From Planctobacterium marinum (GTDB lineage: Bacteria > Pseudomonadota > Gammaproteobacteria > Enterobacterales > Alteromonadaceae), in the NCBI RefSeq assembly GCF_020687805.1, contig NZ_JAJEWQ010000002.1, positions 757,590-821,589 on the forward strand: a stretch of 64,000 bases of DNA. Direction: 5' to 3'. Below the pieces are notes generated by a model, which was not told the origin of the DNA, did not search any database, and saw only the letters and a list, made by a program, of their open reading frames with translations. Each line of letters begins with the position of its first letter. Position 1 is the first letter of the stretch. This document shows, one piece after another, positions 34,401-44,123 of this stretch. The translations under genes were made by a program, and so were the position numbers.

Positions 34401-35562
34401 AGGCGGAAGCACGGGTTTTGAGAAACTGGGACAAAGCTGGTCGCGACCTGTTGTCAGCAAGGTGAAAATCGGTGCATCCACCAAAAATGTGCTGATTTTT
34501 GGCGGTGGCTATGATGAAGATCAGGACAGCAAACAGGTGCGCAGTGACGATAACACGGGGAATGCTGTATACATTGTGGATGCCGATACCGGGGCACTGC
34601 TCTGGACAGTCAGCAGCAGTGACGCCGATTTTGAATTAGCAGAAATGACTTACAGCATCCCTTCCAGGGTAGCGGTTATCGACAGAGATGGTGATGATCT
34701 GGCGGATCATTTATATGTCACCGATATGGGCGGTCAGGTATTCAGGCTGGACATCTATAACGGTGAGTCTGGCAATGATTTTATGAAAGGTAGTGTCATT
34801 GCCAATATCGGGGGCAATAGCGCTGCCGAAGCCAGACGCTTTTATTACAGTGCGGATGTGTCAGAAATCAGTTTAGCGAACGAGCACTATTACGCCGTCG
34901 CCTTTGGTACCGGCTACCGCGCGCACCCATTAGACACCACGATTCAGGACCGGTTTTATATGGTTAAGGACAAGGGCGTATTTCTCATCGGAGATGACGG
35001 TTTATTTACCTTCCCGGAAGCTGCGTATACGGAAGCCGACTTATACGATGCAACCGATCACCTGTTAACTTCAACCGATGATGCTGAGCGGGAAATAGAA
35101 GTAAGTGAATTTTCTGAAAAGCAAGGGTGGTTTATTCGCCTGGGTTCCGGTGGTGAGAAAGTACTGGCGGCACCACTGATTTTAAATTACCGCCTGTTTT
35201 TTACAACTTATTTGCCGGCCACCGTATCAGAAAGCGCCTGTGCGCCGCCAACCGGCACCAGCCGGGCTTATGTCGTGGAATTGACAACCGGCAATGCCAT
35301 ACTGGACAAAGATGGCGACGGCATCCTGGAACACGAAGACCGTTATGCGGATTTGGCGCAAACCGGTATTGCACCAGATTCTAAAATTCTGATTGAGGAC
35401 GTCTTAACTCCGACAATTTGTCTTGGTACGGAATGTACGTCTATAGTTGATGATGAAGACAGTGATTGTGGCTCTGACTTTGAGTGTTTGGCTGAAAACA
35501 TCTACGGCAGCTACGAGCGGTTGCGTCGGGGCAGCTGGAAGACGGAAAATGAGCAACAATAA
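31486..35562 (+). CDS. pilY1: Type IV pilus tip-associated protein PilY1
   Basis: A 1358-residue exported adhesin/assembly factor. It has a signal peptide (about 1-26) and the MIDAS start of a von Willebrand A domain, DTSGSM, at 52-57. Two related beta-sandwich-like repeats follow (about 127-287 and 298-469), each with a GFRFTEV/GLRFNEV and PQGATIT motif and each ending LIIEYD/LVIEFQ. Then the remainder of the vWA domain continues (HIVLLSDGEAN at about 586). The C-terminal half is the PilC/PilY1 beta-propeller (QMGDPIHSQPVIV, about 860 on), with a DRDGDDLAD calcium-binding loop at 1066-1074 and a DEDGDG loop at 845. PilY1 sits at the pilus tip, promotes extension and is calcium-dependent. A GGAG site precedes the ATG. 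Confidence 0.93.
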   Translation: MTIRNSKWFAFIGSAMLSLCIGFTAYSDDLEIYLGVADSQVTYNPNVLFIMDTSGSMTSKDGGSETRMLRVQNALSEVLSSSTNVNAGLMRFSDWGGPVLYPIRDLDESVEPELIYSVQSSGDDGYQFNGWTDSTDDKVKLSVGTGDTLSGFRFTEVQLPQGATITSAYLSFTSDGYDTETTEFEIKGELIADSPAIQSASNNLSDRTQTAASVSWNLDNEFPVSGESVDTPDITSVIQEIVNQASWCGGNALTLLIEGTSADAGSARDVVSADEGDGTGAQLIIEYDSDSATGCVAGSLTYQIQSQSENAEEATNGYQSTGSELTFSASSNNYIGLRFNEVAIPQGATITNAYLNFTAYRNRSTNGSGFTISAANEANPDDFSSYPRHLLRDKSKTTGVSWSNISNWSKNSTYQSPDISSVVQQVVDRGDWSSGNNMMLIMSNISGNRGAYTYSGKPSGAPQLVIEFQGNAEPGSAATVRSHLLNKVSELSANGYTPIVDTLYEAANYYGGLDVYYGLARGTSGVSSSVRRSTRVSHRLSYTGSDSVKPYGCPEDDLSDSDCINEYIPDDATYISPVTDLQCQTNNHIVLLSDGEANNNHSEDEIEALLGINCSGSGGEKCGLDLVRNISDSSDSVINTKVTTHTIGFAANATANSFLNQLAVQSGGGFYTADNSDDLVTAFQTIIKSVKDVNATFVSPGVAVNQLNRLTHKDELYFALFKPSEGTLWPGNLKKYRLSGDTVYDSNGAVAIDEGSGFFDENAQSYWSTTVDGNDVRQGGAASALDLVRNVYFFEGTGSIISTTNRLHEDNSSITTANLAIESEADPEGLRDIVLQWARGVDLKDEDGDGSTSDSRQQMGDPIHSQPVIVNYSATDSAVFVATNHGFLHSFDPDTGEQNFAVIPKELLANLHDIYEDASSYTHIYGLDGDMVTRTVNSSTTYLYVGMRRGGNNYYAFDVSSKNAPSLVFKIEGGSTGFEKLGQSWSRPVVSKVKIGASTKNVLIFGGGYDEDQDSKQVRSDDNTGNAVYIVDADTGALLWTVSSSDADFELAEMTYSIPSRVAVIDRDGDDLADHLYVTDMGGQVFRLDIYNGESGNDFMKGSVIANIGGNSAAEARRFYYSADVSEISLANEHYYAVAFGTGYRAHPLDTTIQDRFYMVKDKGVFLIGDDGLFTFPEAAYTEADLYDATDHLLTSTDDAEREIEVSEFSEKQGWFIRLGSGGEKVLAAPLILNYRLFFTTYLPATVSESACAPPTGTSRAYVVELTTGNAILDKDGDGILEHEDRYADLAQTGIAPDSKILIEDVLTPTICLGTECTSIVDDEDSDCGSDFECLAENIYGSYERLRRGSWKTENEQQ

Positions 35563-35596
35563 ATTACTGATACTATGGCGTTAACAGAGTGACATC

Positions 35597-36061
35597 ATGT
35601 CGAAATTACGTGCCGGATTTTCATTAACTGAATTATTAATCACCATAGCGATAATGGGGATTTTGGTATCTGTAGGCTATCCGGCCTACACCAGTTATAT
35701 TGCGTCAGCTGCCAGAGCCAGTGCACAGTCAGACTTAATGGCCGTAGCTGCGGGAATGGAACGCTTCAAAGCCTCCAATTTTACATACAGTGGCGCTGCC
35801 CAGGGCGGCGGAGATACAGGTTCGCCGGCCTTTTTTAACGACTGGTCACCGTCCAGTGAGCCGGAGGTTAATAAAAAGTACGAGTTAGATATTGCCTCTG
35901 TTTCTGCGTCGGGAACCAGTTATGTGTTAACAGCCACACCGGTAACAGGCACTGCCTCAGCGGGGGATGGCACTTTGTATTATTACAGTGATGGTCGCAA
36001 GGCCTGGGACAGCAACGCTAACGGCAGTATTTCCAGTTCTGAATATTGCTGGGTGTGCTAA
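35597..36061 (+). CDS. pilE: Type IV pilin-like protein PilE
   Basis: A 154-residue pilin: leader ending RAG, mature start FSLTELLITIAIMGILVS with Glu at +5. A GYPAYTSYI segment follows the helix, and a C-terminal cysteine pair (CWVC) could close a small loop. It is a minor pilin in the pilVWXY1E operon rather than the major PilA. It starts 34 bases after pilY1. Confidence 0.9.
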   Translation: MSKLRAGFSLTELLITIAIMGILVSVGYPAYTSYIASAARASAQSDLMAVAAGMERFKASNFTYSGAAQGGGDTGSPAFFNDWSPSSEPEVNKKYELDIASVSASGTSYVLTATPVTGTASAGDGTLYYYSDGRKAWDSNANGSISSSEYCWVC

Positions 36062-36090
36062 CGGGGTAGCAAGTTTAACGATATTATTAG

Positions 36091-36663
36091 TTACGAAGTG
36101 CAACTGAGCGCCGTACCACTGTTATCCTCATGTACGCCATTGTCGTCACTGTCTTCGCTTAGCTTAACCCGCCCTTGTAAACTAATAGTCAGTGCCCGGG
36201 CATATTCAGCTGCATTGTCCTGATGACACAATAACAAAGTCGCAGGTGAGGCCACTGAGCCATTACTTTGAAAACTGATGGTACCGTTGGGGCCTGTCAG
36301 GTTGAAATTTTCAAGAATGTTACCGGCACCGGCCAGGATATCTTCATCATTGCCTCTGGTGCCATTGCCGTCGTAATCCGGGAACACCATTTTCGGATCA
36401 TCCCAGTCGGCAGAGCAACTGGAAAAGTTGCTGGTGGGGCATAAAATGGCGGTGGTTTGATCATTAATTGCTGCATGTCGGGCATAGCGAATCGCAGCGC
36501 TTAATTCATTTATTTGCGACGTTACCTGGGTTCTGATGAGCATGGCTTGCATTGAAGGCATGCCGACCGTCATGATCAAAAACAGAATCGCCATACTGAT
36601 CATCAGTTCTATCAGTGTGATACCTGATTGTGATTTCGTGGTTGTGTAACGCCCGGACTTCAA
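36091..36663 (-). CDS. fimT: GspH/FimT family pseudopilin
   Basis: A 190-residue minor pilin with leader SQSG and mature start ITLIELMISMAILFLIM (Glu at +5). A GspH-type C-terminal domain with an acidic loop (DYDGNGTRGNDED) and four cysteines follows. In many gammaproteobacteria fimT/fimU is the first gene of the minor pilin operon on the same strand; here it is convergent, downstream of pilE. The adjacent glnB gene is divergent. Confidence 0.85.
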   Translation of the reverse strand: MKSGRYTTTKSQSGITLIELMISMAILFLIMTVGMPSMQAMLIRTQVTSQINELSAAIRYARHAAINDQTTAILCPTSNFSSCSADWDDPKMVFPDYDGNGTRGNDEDILAGAGNILENFNLTGPNGTISFQSNGSVASPATLLLCHQDNAAEYARALTISLQGRVKLSEDSDDNGVHEDNSGTALSCTS

Positions 36664-36761
36664 CGAAAACCTATTTACCCAGAACAGACATTTATCAATA
36701 ATGGCAATCTTTTAGATGATCGCAACCTATATTTAGGATTGTTGTGATATGTTTAACATAA

Positions 36762-37133
<372 letters not shown>

Positions 37134-37246
37134 CTAAAAAGGTCAATGAGTTGTTGCTCAAATGTTAAGGGTTGCCCGAAAAAAATACGGATTGGTCTTA
37201 CTTTGAGCAAACAAACCGAAATATAATAAAAAATTCATATTTACGG

Positions 37247-37274
37247 TTGCTAAGCGTTAATGCCTATGTATAAT
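37247..37274 (+). promoter_or_regulatory. Candidate sigma-70 promoter of the initiator tRNA and rimP-nusA operon
   Basis: TTGCTA (37247-37252), a 16-base spacer and TATAAT (37269-37274), followed by a GC-rich discriminator (ACGCACC). It lies about 50 bases before the tRNA. In E. coli the metY promoter drives the same operon. Confidence 0.65.
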
Positions 37275-37325
37275 ACGCACCACGTTGAAGCAGGGCACTA
37301 CGCCAAGCTTTCAAAAGGTTTCAGG

Positions 37326-37402
<77 letters not shown>

Positions 37403-37464
37403 AATTTTAGGGTTGGATTATTGTTCAATCTTAAATAAAATAAAAGGACTTGGGTCCAAAAATA

Positions 37465-37492
37465 AAAAACCCCGCTAGACCGGGGTTTTTTA
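37465..37492 (+). terminator. Terminator-like hairpin between tRNA-fMet and rimP
   Basis: A perfect stem AAAAAACCCCG / CGGGGTTTTTT with a six-base loop and a T-run on the plus strand. The protein genes of the operon begin about 110 bases later, so it should act as an attenuator, or a second promoter should follow. NusA-dependent control at such sites is known for this operon in E. coli. Confidence 0.8.
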
Positions 37493-37604
37493 TTATCTTC
37501 ACTCAGGGAAATTCAGTTTGAACGGATTTTTTACAGCTGAATGAGTTAGTAATCAGGATTTTTTAGCGGGGCTTTAAGCCCTGTTTTCATTTTTGGAGAA
37601 CAAA

Positions 37605-38060
37605 TTGTCTCAATTTCAAGATAAATTGAATGCTTTAATAGAGCCGGCGGTAGAGGCTGCAGGTTTTGAACTAATAGGTGTTGAATTTGTTCGGGCTGGT
37701 AAACACTCTACATTAAGAGTGTATATCGACCATCCAGATGGAATTACAGTTGATGACTGTGCAGAGGTAAGTTATCAGGTTAGTTCAGTGATGGATGTTG
37801 AAGATCCTATCAGCACTGAATACAACCTCGAAGTATCTTCACCCGGCATGGACAGACCCTTGTTCAAACCCGCGCATTACCAGGCGGTGGTTGGACAAGT
37901 TGTTTCTCTCAGGTTACGTATCCCACAAGGTAACCGCAGAAACTTTAAAGGTGAAGTACTTGGCGTTGCCGATGATAAGTTGACCATTCAGGTTGATAAT
38001 GAGCAGTTTGAATTAGTCATCAGCAATATTGAAAAAGGAAATTTGGTCCCTCAATTTTAA
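37605..38060 (+). CDS. rimP: Ribosome maturation factor RimP
   Basis: A 151-residue factor required for 30S maturation. The N-terminal domain has GFELIGVEFVR and the conserved core VSSPGMDRPLF; the C-terminal SH3-like domain ends IEKGNLVPQF. E. coli RimP is 150 residues. TTG 37605 was chosen: GGAG (37595-37598) precedes it by six bases, and the product begins SQFQDKL, matching the family N-terminus. A TTG at 37593 would overlap the ribosome-binding site. This is the first protein gene of the operon. Confidence 0.94.
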   Translation: MSQFQDKLNALIEPAVEAAGFELIGVEFVRAGKHSTLRVYIDHPDGITVDDCAEVSYQVSSVMDVEDPISTEYNLEVSSPGMDRPLFKPAHYQAVVGQVVSLRLRIPQGNRRNFKGEVLGVADDKLTIQVDNEQFELVISNIEKGNLVPQF

Positions 38061-38106
38061 GTGGCTCAAATAACAATAATTAATCATTAGTGATAAGGCG
38101 GCGGAA

Positions 38107-39600
38107 ATGAATAAAGAAATTCTGTTAGTGGCAGAGGCTGTATCGAATGAAAAACAGGTGCCAAGAGAGAAGATCTTTGAAGCGCTTGAGTTCGCGATTG
38201 CAAGTGCAACCAAGAAAAAGAATGAAGGTGAAATTGAAGTACGGGTTAGCATAAACCGTAGCACCGGTGATTTTGATACGTTTCGTAGATGGTTAGTTAT
38301 TGAAGATGATCAGCCACAGGAAAACCCTTACGCAGAGATTACGGTTTCCGCAGCTCAAATTGATGAGCCAGAAATTAAAGTGGGTGATTTTGTTGAAGAA
38401 CAAATAGAGTCCATTGCTTTTGACCGTATCACGACACAAACAGCTAAGCAGGTTATCGTACAAAAGGTACGCGAAGCTGAACGTGCACAAATGATTGATG
38501 AATATCGCGACCGGGTGGGTGATTTGATTACCGGTGCGGTGAAAAAAGTAAATCGCGACAATATTATTGTTGATTTGGGTAACAACGCTGAGGGTGTTAT
38601 GTATCGCGAAGATATGTTGCCCAGAGAAACTTTCAGACCAGGCGATCGCGTTCGTGGTTTGTTGTACGACATTCGCCCTGAAGCAAAAGGCGCGCAGTTG
38701 TTTATCAGTCGTACTCATCCAGACATGCTGGTTGAACTTTTCCGCATTGAAGTACCTGAAATCGCTGAAGAAACCTTAGAAGTCCGCTCTGCAGCTCGCG
38801 ATGCGGGTTCCAGAGCTAAAATCGCGGTTAAGACCAACGACAAGCGTTTAGATCCGGTTGGAGCCTGTGTTGGGATGCGCGGGTCCCGGGTACAGGCAGT
38901 GTCCGGCGAACTGGGTGGCGAGCGAGTTGATATCGTATTGTGGGATGAAAATCCGGCGCAGTTTGTAATCAATGCTATGGCACCTGCTGAAGTGGCATCG
39001 ATTGTAGTTGATGAAGATGCCCATTCAATGGATGTCGCAGTAGAGAGCGATCACCTGGCGCAGGCCATTGGTAAAAATGGTCAGAACGTTCGTCTTGCCA
39101 GTCAGTTGACTGGTTGGGAACTGAATGTCATGACGACGGAAGAATTAGCAGCCAAACACGAAGAAGAAAACGCCGAAGTGCTTACCGTGTTTATGGAAGG
39201 GCTGGATATCGACGAAGAGTTTGCTTCTGTTCTGGTAGATGAAGGATTTACCTCGTTAGAAGAAGTGGCCTATGTTCCGGTTAGTGAACTGCTGGAAATT
39301 GATGGCCTGGATGAAGATATCGTTGAAGAGTTGCGCGAGCGTGCAAAGGCCGCGTTAACCACAAAAGCTTTGGCAAATGAAGAGTCACTGGAGAAGTCTG
39401 AACCAACAGAAGAATTGTTGAACCTGGAAGGAATGGACAGACATGTTGCATTTGTATTAGCCAGTCGGGGCATTACGGACCTGGAAGAACTGGCTGAGCA
39501 GGGTATCGATGATATCAGTGATATAGAAGAGTTGTCCGATGAAGATGCTGGAAAGCTCATCATGGCGGCCAGAAATATCGTTTGGTTCAACGAAGAATAA
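38107..39600 (+). CDS. nusA: Transcription termination/antitermination factor NusA
   Basis: A 497-residue RNA polymerase-associated factor. It has an N-terminal RNAP-binding domain, an S1 domain (about 135-200), tandem KH domains (about 230-345, with [18 protein letters not shown]), and two acidic C-terminal repeats ending [20 protein letters not shown], like the AR1/AR2 domains of E. coli NusA (495 residues). It acts in pausing, termination and antitermination. It starts 46 bases after rimP. Confidence 0.97.
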   Translation: MNKEILLVAEAVSNEKQVPREKIFEALEFAIASATKKKNEGEIEVRVSINRSTGDFDTFRRWLVIEDDQPQENPYAEITVSAAQIDEPEIKVGDFVEEQIESIAFDRITTQTAKQVIVQKVREAERAQMIDEYRDRVGDLITGAVKKVNRDNIIVDLGNNAEGVMYREDMLPRETFRPGDRVRGLLYDIRPEAKGAQLFISRTHPDMLVELFRIEVPEIAEETLEVRSAARDAGSRAKIAVKTNDKRLDPVGACVGMRGSRVQAVSGELGGERVDIVLWDENPAQFVINAMAPAEVASIVVDEDAHSMDVAVESDHLAQAIGKNGQNVRLASQLTGWELNVMTTEELAAKHEEENAEVLTVFMEGLDIDEEFASVLVDEGFTSLEEVAYVPVSELLEIDGLDEDIVEELRERAKAALTTKALANEESLEKSEPTEELLNLEGMDRHVAFVLASRGITDLEELAEQGIDDISDIEELSDEDAGKLIMAARNIVWFNEE

Positions 39601-39625
39601 AATCAGCACAGGAGCACAAATCAAC

Positions 39626-42238
39626 ATGCCAGAAGTCCAGATAGAAAAATTAGCTGATGATGTCGGTATTTCGGTAGAGAAATTGCTGCAACAATTTGCT
39701 GATGCAGGTATTCCTAAGCAGCCACAAGACAATGTGACTGAATCAGAAAAAGCCGCGTTACTTGATCATTTAAGTAAACAACACGGTGGCTCAGCCAATG
39801 CTGCACCAAAGAAAATGACGTTGCAGCGCAAAACTACCAGTACTTTAACCGCCGGGAAATCCCGACAGGTTAAAGTGGAAGTGCGTAAAAAGCGCACCTA
39901 CGTTAAACGCAGTGACGTTGAAGAAGCGCGCATTGCCGAAGAAGAAGCCCGTCTAAAAGCAGAGCAGGAAGAAAAGGCGCGTTTAGAAGCCGAAGAAGCC
40001 GCTCGTAAAGCCGCTGAAGAAAAAGCACGTTTAGAAACCGAGCGCAAAGCTGCTGAAGAAAAGCGCAAGGCGGAACAAAAAGCGGCGGAAGAAAAGCGTA
40101 AAGCGGAGCAGGCAGCAGCCGATGAGCAAGCCGATGCAGAGCTGTCTGATGAAGAAAAAGCAGAACGCGCCAAAGCCCGTGAAGAAGCTGAGAAGCTGAA
40201 AGCCCAACAGGAAGAAGAAGCCAAGCGTAAGCTTGAGCAGGAAGCTGCGAAAGCCGCTGAAGAAGCCAAAAAGTTAGCGGAACAGAACCGCAAACGTTGG
40301 GAAGAAGAAGAGCGTAAGCGCAAAGAAGAAGAAGCGGCAGAAGTGCATTTGCACAGTAACCGCTACGCGCAAGAAGCCGAAGATCAAGAAGACATGGCGC
40401 TTGAGAAAAGCTCCAGACGTCGGATGCATAAGAAGAAAAAAGCTTCTGACAAATTAAAACAAGGATTCAATATGCCCGCACAACCGGTTAACCGGGTTGT
40501 TCGTTTAGGTGAGACCATCACCGTTGGCGAACTGGCCAGTAAAATGGCTAAGAAAGCCACTGAAGTCATCAAAGTGATGATGAAAATGGGTGAGATGGTA
40601 ACCATTAATCAGGTATTGGACCGAGACACTGCGGTTCTGGTACTTGAAGAACTTGAGCAAAAATATGAGTTGGTAAACGACAATGCATTAGAAGATGAAT
40701 TGTTGGCCAACATCGCAGAAGGTGAAGTCGCAGGTCGCGCACCTGTTGTGACTATCATGGGACACGTTGACCATGGTAAAACCTCGCTTCTGGATTACAT
40801 TCGCAAGGCTAAGATTGCCGAAGGCGAAGCAGGTGGTATTACCCAGCACATTGGTGCATATAGCGTAGAAACTGAAAACGGTGAGATCACCTTCCTGGAT
40901 ACACCGGGACACGCAGCATTTACAGCAATGCGTGCGCGTGGTGCTACAGCGACGGATATCGTAATCCTGGTTGTTGCTGCCGACGATGGTGTAATGCCTC
41001 AGACTAAAGAAGCTGTGCAGCACTCGCGCGCTGCAGGCGTACCGCTGATTGTTGCGGTAAACAAAATGGATAAAGAAGCGGCCGATCCGGACCGTGTGAA
41101 AACCGAACTGTCACAATTAGAAGTTATTTCTGAAGAGTGGGGTGGTGAGCACCAGTTCGTTAATGTCTCTGCCAAAACGGGTATGGGTGTTGATGAATTA
41201 CTGGATGCAATACTGTTACAGGCCGAAGTACTGGATCTGAAAGCGATCCCCACGGGTGCAGCCAAGGGTATCGTTATTGAATCGCGTCTTGATAAAGGCC
41301 GTGGACCGGTAGCCTCAGTCTTGGTTCAGCAAGGTGAACTGCGTACCGGTGACATTCTGCTGTGTGGTAATGAGTACGGTCGTGTCAGAGCGATGCGTGA
41401 CGAAAACGGCAATGAAGTTAAAGTTGCTGGTCCGTCTAAACCGGTTGAGATTCTGGGTCTGTCCGGAGTTCCGCAGGCTGGTGAAGATGCCATGGTGGTA
41501 CCGGATGATCGCAAAGCGCGTGAAATTGCCAATAAGCGTCACACTAAACAGCGTGATTTAAAACTGGCCAAGCAACAAAAAGCGAAACTGGAAAACATGT
41601 TTGCCAACATGGAAGCCGGTGACGTTAAAGAACTAAATGTGGTTATGAAAGCTGACGTACAGGGTTCAGTGGAAGCGATTTCCGATTCCTTAACTAAGCT
41701 GTCTACCGATGAAGTTCGCGTTAACATTATCGGTAGTGGTGTCGGTGGTATCACGGAGACAGATGCCACACTGGCTGCTGCATCGAATGCAATCGTGGTT
41801 GGTTTTAACGTTCGTGCTGATTCAACTGCGCGCAAAGTGCTTGAAACCGAAGATGTTGACCTGCGTTATTACAGCGTTATTTATGACCTGATTGACGAAG
41901 TTAAAGCGGCGATGAGCGGCATGTTAGCCCCTGAGTTCAGACAGGAAATCATTGGTCTGGCTGAAGTACGTGACGTGTTTAAGTCACCAAAACTGGGTGC
42001 TATCGCAGGTTGTATGGTCGTTGAAGGTAACGTTAAGCGCAGTAACCCAATCCGTGTATTACGTGATAATGTTGTCATCTATGAAGGTGAGTTGGAGTCA
42101 TTGCGTCGCTTTAAAGACGATGTGGCTGAAGTTCGTAACGGCATGGAATGTGGTATTGGTGTTAAGAACTACAACGACGTTAAAGTTGGCGACCAAATCG
42201 AAGTATTCGAAACAGTAGAGGTTAAGCGCGAGCTTTAA
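39626..42238 (+). CDS. infB: Translation initiation factor IF-2
   Basis: An 870-residue GTPase that delivers fMet-tRNA to the 30S subunit. An N-terminal IF2_N domain starts [14 protein letters not shown] very Lys/Glu/Ala-rich coiled linker (about 90-235) follows, then a second IF2_N domain. The G domain has GHVDHGKT (379-386), DTPGHAAF and NKMD, and domains II-IV follow to the C-terminus. ATG 39626 has AGGAG at 39610-39614 and the family N-terminus. It starts 25 bases after nusA. Confidence 0.97.
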   Translation: MPEVQIEKLADDVGISVEKLLQQFADAGIPKQPQDNVTESEKAALLDHLSKQHGGSANAAPKKMTLQRKTTSTLTAGKSRQVKVEVRKKRTYVKRSDVEEARIAEEEARLKAEQEEKARLEAEEAARKAAEEKARLETERKAAEEKRKAEQKAAEEKRKAEQAAADEQADAELSDEEKAERAKAREEAEKLKAQQEEEAKRKLEQEAAKAAEEAKKLAEQNRKRWEEEERKRKEEEAAEVHLHSNRYAQEAEDQEDMALEKSSRRRMHKKKKASDKLKQGFNMPAQPVNRVVRLGETITVGELASKMAKKATEVIKVMMKMGEMVTINQVLDRDTAVLVLEELEQKYELVNDNALEDELLANIAEGEVAGRAPVVTIMGHVDHGKTSLLDYIRKAKIAEGEAGGITQHIGAYSVETENGEITFLDTPGHAAFTAMRARGATATDIVILVVAADDGVMPQTKEAVQHSRAAGVPLIVAVNKMDKEAADPDRVKTELSQLEVISEEWGGEHQFVNVSAKTGMGVDELLDAILLQAEVLDLKAIPTGAAKGIVIESRLDKGRGPVASVLVQQGELRTGDILLCGNEYGRVRAMRDENGNEVKVAGPSKPVEILGLSGVPQAGEDAMVVPDDRKAREIANKRHTKQRDLKLAKQQKAKLENMFANMEAGDVKELNVVMKADVQGSVEAISDSLTKLSTDEVRVNIIGSGVGGITETDATLAAASNAIVVGFNVRADSTARKVLETEDVDLRYYSVIYDLIDEVKAAMSGMLAPEFRQEIIGLAEVRDVFKSPKLGAIAGCMVVEGNVKRSNPIRVLRDNVVIYEGELESLRRFKDDVAEVRNGMECGIGVKNYNDVKVGDQIEVFETVEVKREL

Positions 42239-42309
42239 TCTGCGCCAAATACAGGACGCTGAGCAAGGGCTTTTCATTGCTTGCTAACGTCAATGCACAA
42301 CAATAATGA

Positions 42310-42333
42310 AAACGGAGGCGCTTGCCTCCGTTT
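42310..42333 (+). other. Perfect hairpin between infB and rbfA
   Basis: Arms AAACGGAGGC (42310-42319) and GCCTCCGTTT (42324-42333) around a GCTT loop. There is no T-run afterwards beyond the arm itself, so it is a weak terminator at best. It lies 23 bases before rbfA, whose own ribosome-binding site is poor, and could act in mRNA processing, partial termination or control of rbfA translation. Confidence 0.65.
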
Positions 42334-42355
42334 GTGTCTGGATAATGAAATTATT

Positions 42356-42769
42356 ATGGCAAAAGAATTTTCAAGAACCGACAGAGTGGGGCAACAAATC
42401 CATAAAGAGGTTGCCAGCATTCTGCAAAACGAGTTTAAAAATCGCGATCCCAGAGTCGGATTTATTACCGTTTCTGGCGCGGATGTTTCCCGTGACCTGG
42501 CGCACGCGAAAATCTTCGTAACCTTCTTCACTGATGATGAACAAAAGATCAAAGAAGATTTAGCGATCTTAGAAGAGAATAAAGGGTTTGTACGCAGTTT
42601 GCTGGCTAAACGCATACGCATGCGTTCGGTACCGGCACTGCACTTTATGCGCGATGTGTCTATTACCGAGGGGATGCGCATCTCTAACATTGTGACGCAA
42701 ACCGTCAAAGCCGATGCCGAAAAGGCAAAGAATTCAGGTCGAGATCCTGAACAAGACGAAGAGCAATAA
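42356..42769 (+). CDS. rbfA: Ribosome-binding factor A
   Basis: A 137-residue KH-type factor that helps mature the 16S rRNA 5' end and aids cold adaptation. It begins [18 protein letters not shown], with the family segments [10 protein letters not shown] and [12 protein letters not shown], and ends in a polar tail. E. coli RbfA is 133 residues. The ATG at 42356 fits the family; the frame extends to 42281, through the hairpin, without a family match. It is separated from truB by five bases. Confidence 0.94.
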   Translation: MAKEFSRTDRVGQQIHKEVASILQNEFKNRDPRVGFITVSGADVSRDLAHAKIFVTFFTDDEQKIKEDLAILEENKGFVRSLLAKRIRMRSVPALHFMRDVSITEGMRISNIVTQTVKADAEKAKNSGRDPEQDEEQ

Positions 42770-42774
42770 GCGCA

Positions 42775-43674
42775 ATGGGTAGACGCAAATCAGGCCGTAA
42801 AATCGACGGCGTGATATTGGTGGATAAGCCTTTAGGGGCTTCTTCAAATCAAATATTGCAAAAAGTACGCTGGATCTTTAATGCCAACAAGGCCGGACAT
42901 ACCGGCGCCTTAGACCCATTGGCCAGTGGTATGTTGCCGGTTTGTTTTGGTAATTCTACAAAGTTTGCACAATATTCCCTGGACGCTGACAAAACCTATC
43001 AAGTTACGGCGAAATTGGGTATCAGAACCACGACCTCAGATGCTGACGGTGAAGTGGTTTCTGAACAACCGGTGGATGTCAGCAAGGCGCAACTGGACGA
43101 GGCGTTAAACCTGTTCAGAGGCGATATTAAGCAAGTACCTTCTATGTTTTCGGCGCTAAAACACGAAGGTAAACCGCTCTACTATTATGCCCGACAAGGC
43201 ATCACGATAGAGCGCCCGGCCCGTGCTATTACAATATACAAGCTGACCTTGGACGAATTTACCGGCACTGAGGTGAGCATGACAGTGCACTGTAGTAAAG
43301 GCACCTATATACGTTCTTTAGTGGACGATTTGGGGCAGGAGCTGGGGTGCGGTGCGTATGTAACCCGGTTACACCGCACCGATGTGGCCGGTTATTCTGG
43401 TCTACCTATGTTTACACCTGAGTACCTTGAAAGCCTTAAAGGCGAGGATAACTTTGCCGCACTGGACGCGCTGAAACTGCCGGTGGATGCCCCCATTGTG
43501 CATTTACCTCAGGTGCAAATATCAGAAGCTGATGCTGCACGCTTTTTACATGGCCAACCGATAACCTGTGAGCAAGCTGAAACCTCGGATGTGCGGGTAT
43601 ACAACGAGAGTCAATTTCTCGGAGTTGCGCAGGTTGATAATGGAAAATTACAACCTAAGCGACTGGTTTCTTAG
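42775..43674 (+). CDS. truB: tRNA pseudouridine(55) synthase
   Basis: A 299-residue enzyme that isomerises U55 in the T-loop of tRNAs. The catalytic Asp47 is in [27 protein letters not shown] and the C-terminal PUA-like part follow. It is slightly shorter than E. coli TruB (314). It starts five bases after rbfA. Confidence 0.95.
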   Translation: MGRRKSGRKIDGVILVDKPLGASSNQILQKVRWIFNANKAGHTGALDPLASGMLPVCFGNSTKFAQYSLDADKTYQVTAKLGIRTTTSDADGEVVSEQPVDVSKAQLDEALNLFRGDIKQVPSMFSALKHEGKPLYYYARQGITIERPARAITIYKLTLDEFTGTEVSMTVHCSKGTYIRSLVDDLGQELGCGAYVTRLHRTDVAGYSGLPMFTPEYLESLKGEDNFAALDALKLPVDAPIVHLPQVQISEADAARFLHGQPITCEQAETSDVRVYNESQFLGVAQVDNGKLQPKRLVS

Positions 43675-43701
43675 GTTCTGCAAGTTTATGCTGGGCGGGC
43701 C

Positions 43702-43729
43702 TTGCGTTGTGGCTGAAAATCGCTATAAT
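43702..43729 (+). promoter_or_regulatory. Candidate rpsO promoter
   Basis: TTGCGT (43702-43707), a 16-base spacer and TATAAT (43724-43729), followed by CCCCGC. It lies about 60 bases upstream of rpsO, which in E. coli also has its own promoter within the operon. Confidence 0.5.
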
Positions 43730-43791
43730 CCCCGCTCTTTTCGACTTGACTGAATTAGTGATCGGCGAGTCTTAATCAATTGGAGAATATT

Positions 43792-44061
43792 ATGTCACTA
43801 AGTAAAAATGAAACTGCGAACATTATCGCTGAATACGGTGTAAAAGAAGGTGATACTGGTTCACCAGAAGTACAGGTTGCGTTGTTAACTCACAACATCA
43901 ACAAGCTACAATCTCACTTCAGCGATCACAAAAAAGACCACCACTCTCGTCGTGGTTTGTTGCGCATGGTTAGTCAGCGCCGTAAATTGCTTGACTACCT
44001 GAAAGGCAAAAATCAAGAGCGTTATAAGTCTCTGATCGGTCGTTTAGGTCTGCGTCGCTAA
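43792..44061 (+). CDS. rpsO: 30S ribosomal protein S15
   Basis: An 89-residue primary 16S rRNA-binding protein, with [15 protein letters not shown], then [13 protein letters not shown] and the basic [20 protein letters not shown] stretch. The length matches E. coli S15. ATG 43792 has GGAG at 43782-43785. In most gammaproteobacteria pnp follows; here a terminator and two genes on the other strand follow instead. Confidence 0.97.
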   Translation: MSLSKNETANIIAEYGVKEGDTGSPEVQVALLTHNINKLQSHFSDHKKDHHSRRGLLRMVSQRRKLLDYLKGKNQERYKSLIGRLGLRR

Positions 44062-44078
44062 TATCGATGTTTCCGAAG

Positions 44079-44106
44079 AAAAGCTGGTTTTTACCAGCTT
44101 TTTTTT
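44079..44106 (+). terminator. Intrinsic terminator of the rimP-rpsO operon
   Basis: Stem AAAAGCTGG / CCAGCTTTT with a six-base T-rich loop, followed by a run of T. It lies immediately after rpsO and before the convergent DUF1415 gene. Confidence 0.88.
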
Positions 44107-44123
44107 CGTCCGCGGAAAGTGGG

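Noticed and set aside
39898-40323. Serine-rich 141-residue minus-strand ORF
   Set aside because: It is the antisense of the Lys/Glu/Ala-rich linker of infB; codon bias of the real gene creates it.
42281-42355. 25-codon in-frame N-terminal extension of rbfA
   Set aside because: It runs through the hairpin, has no family match and no ribosome-binding site.
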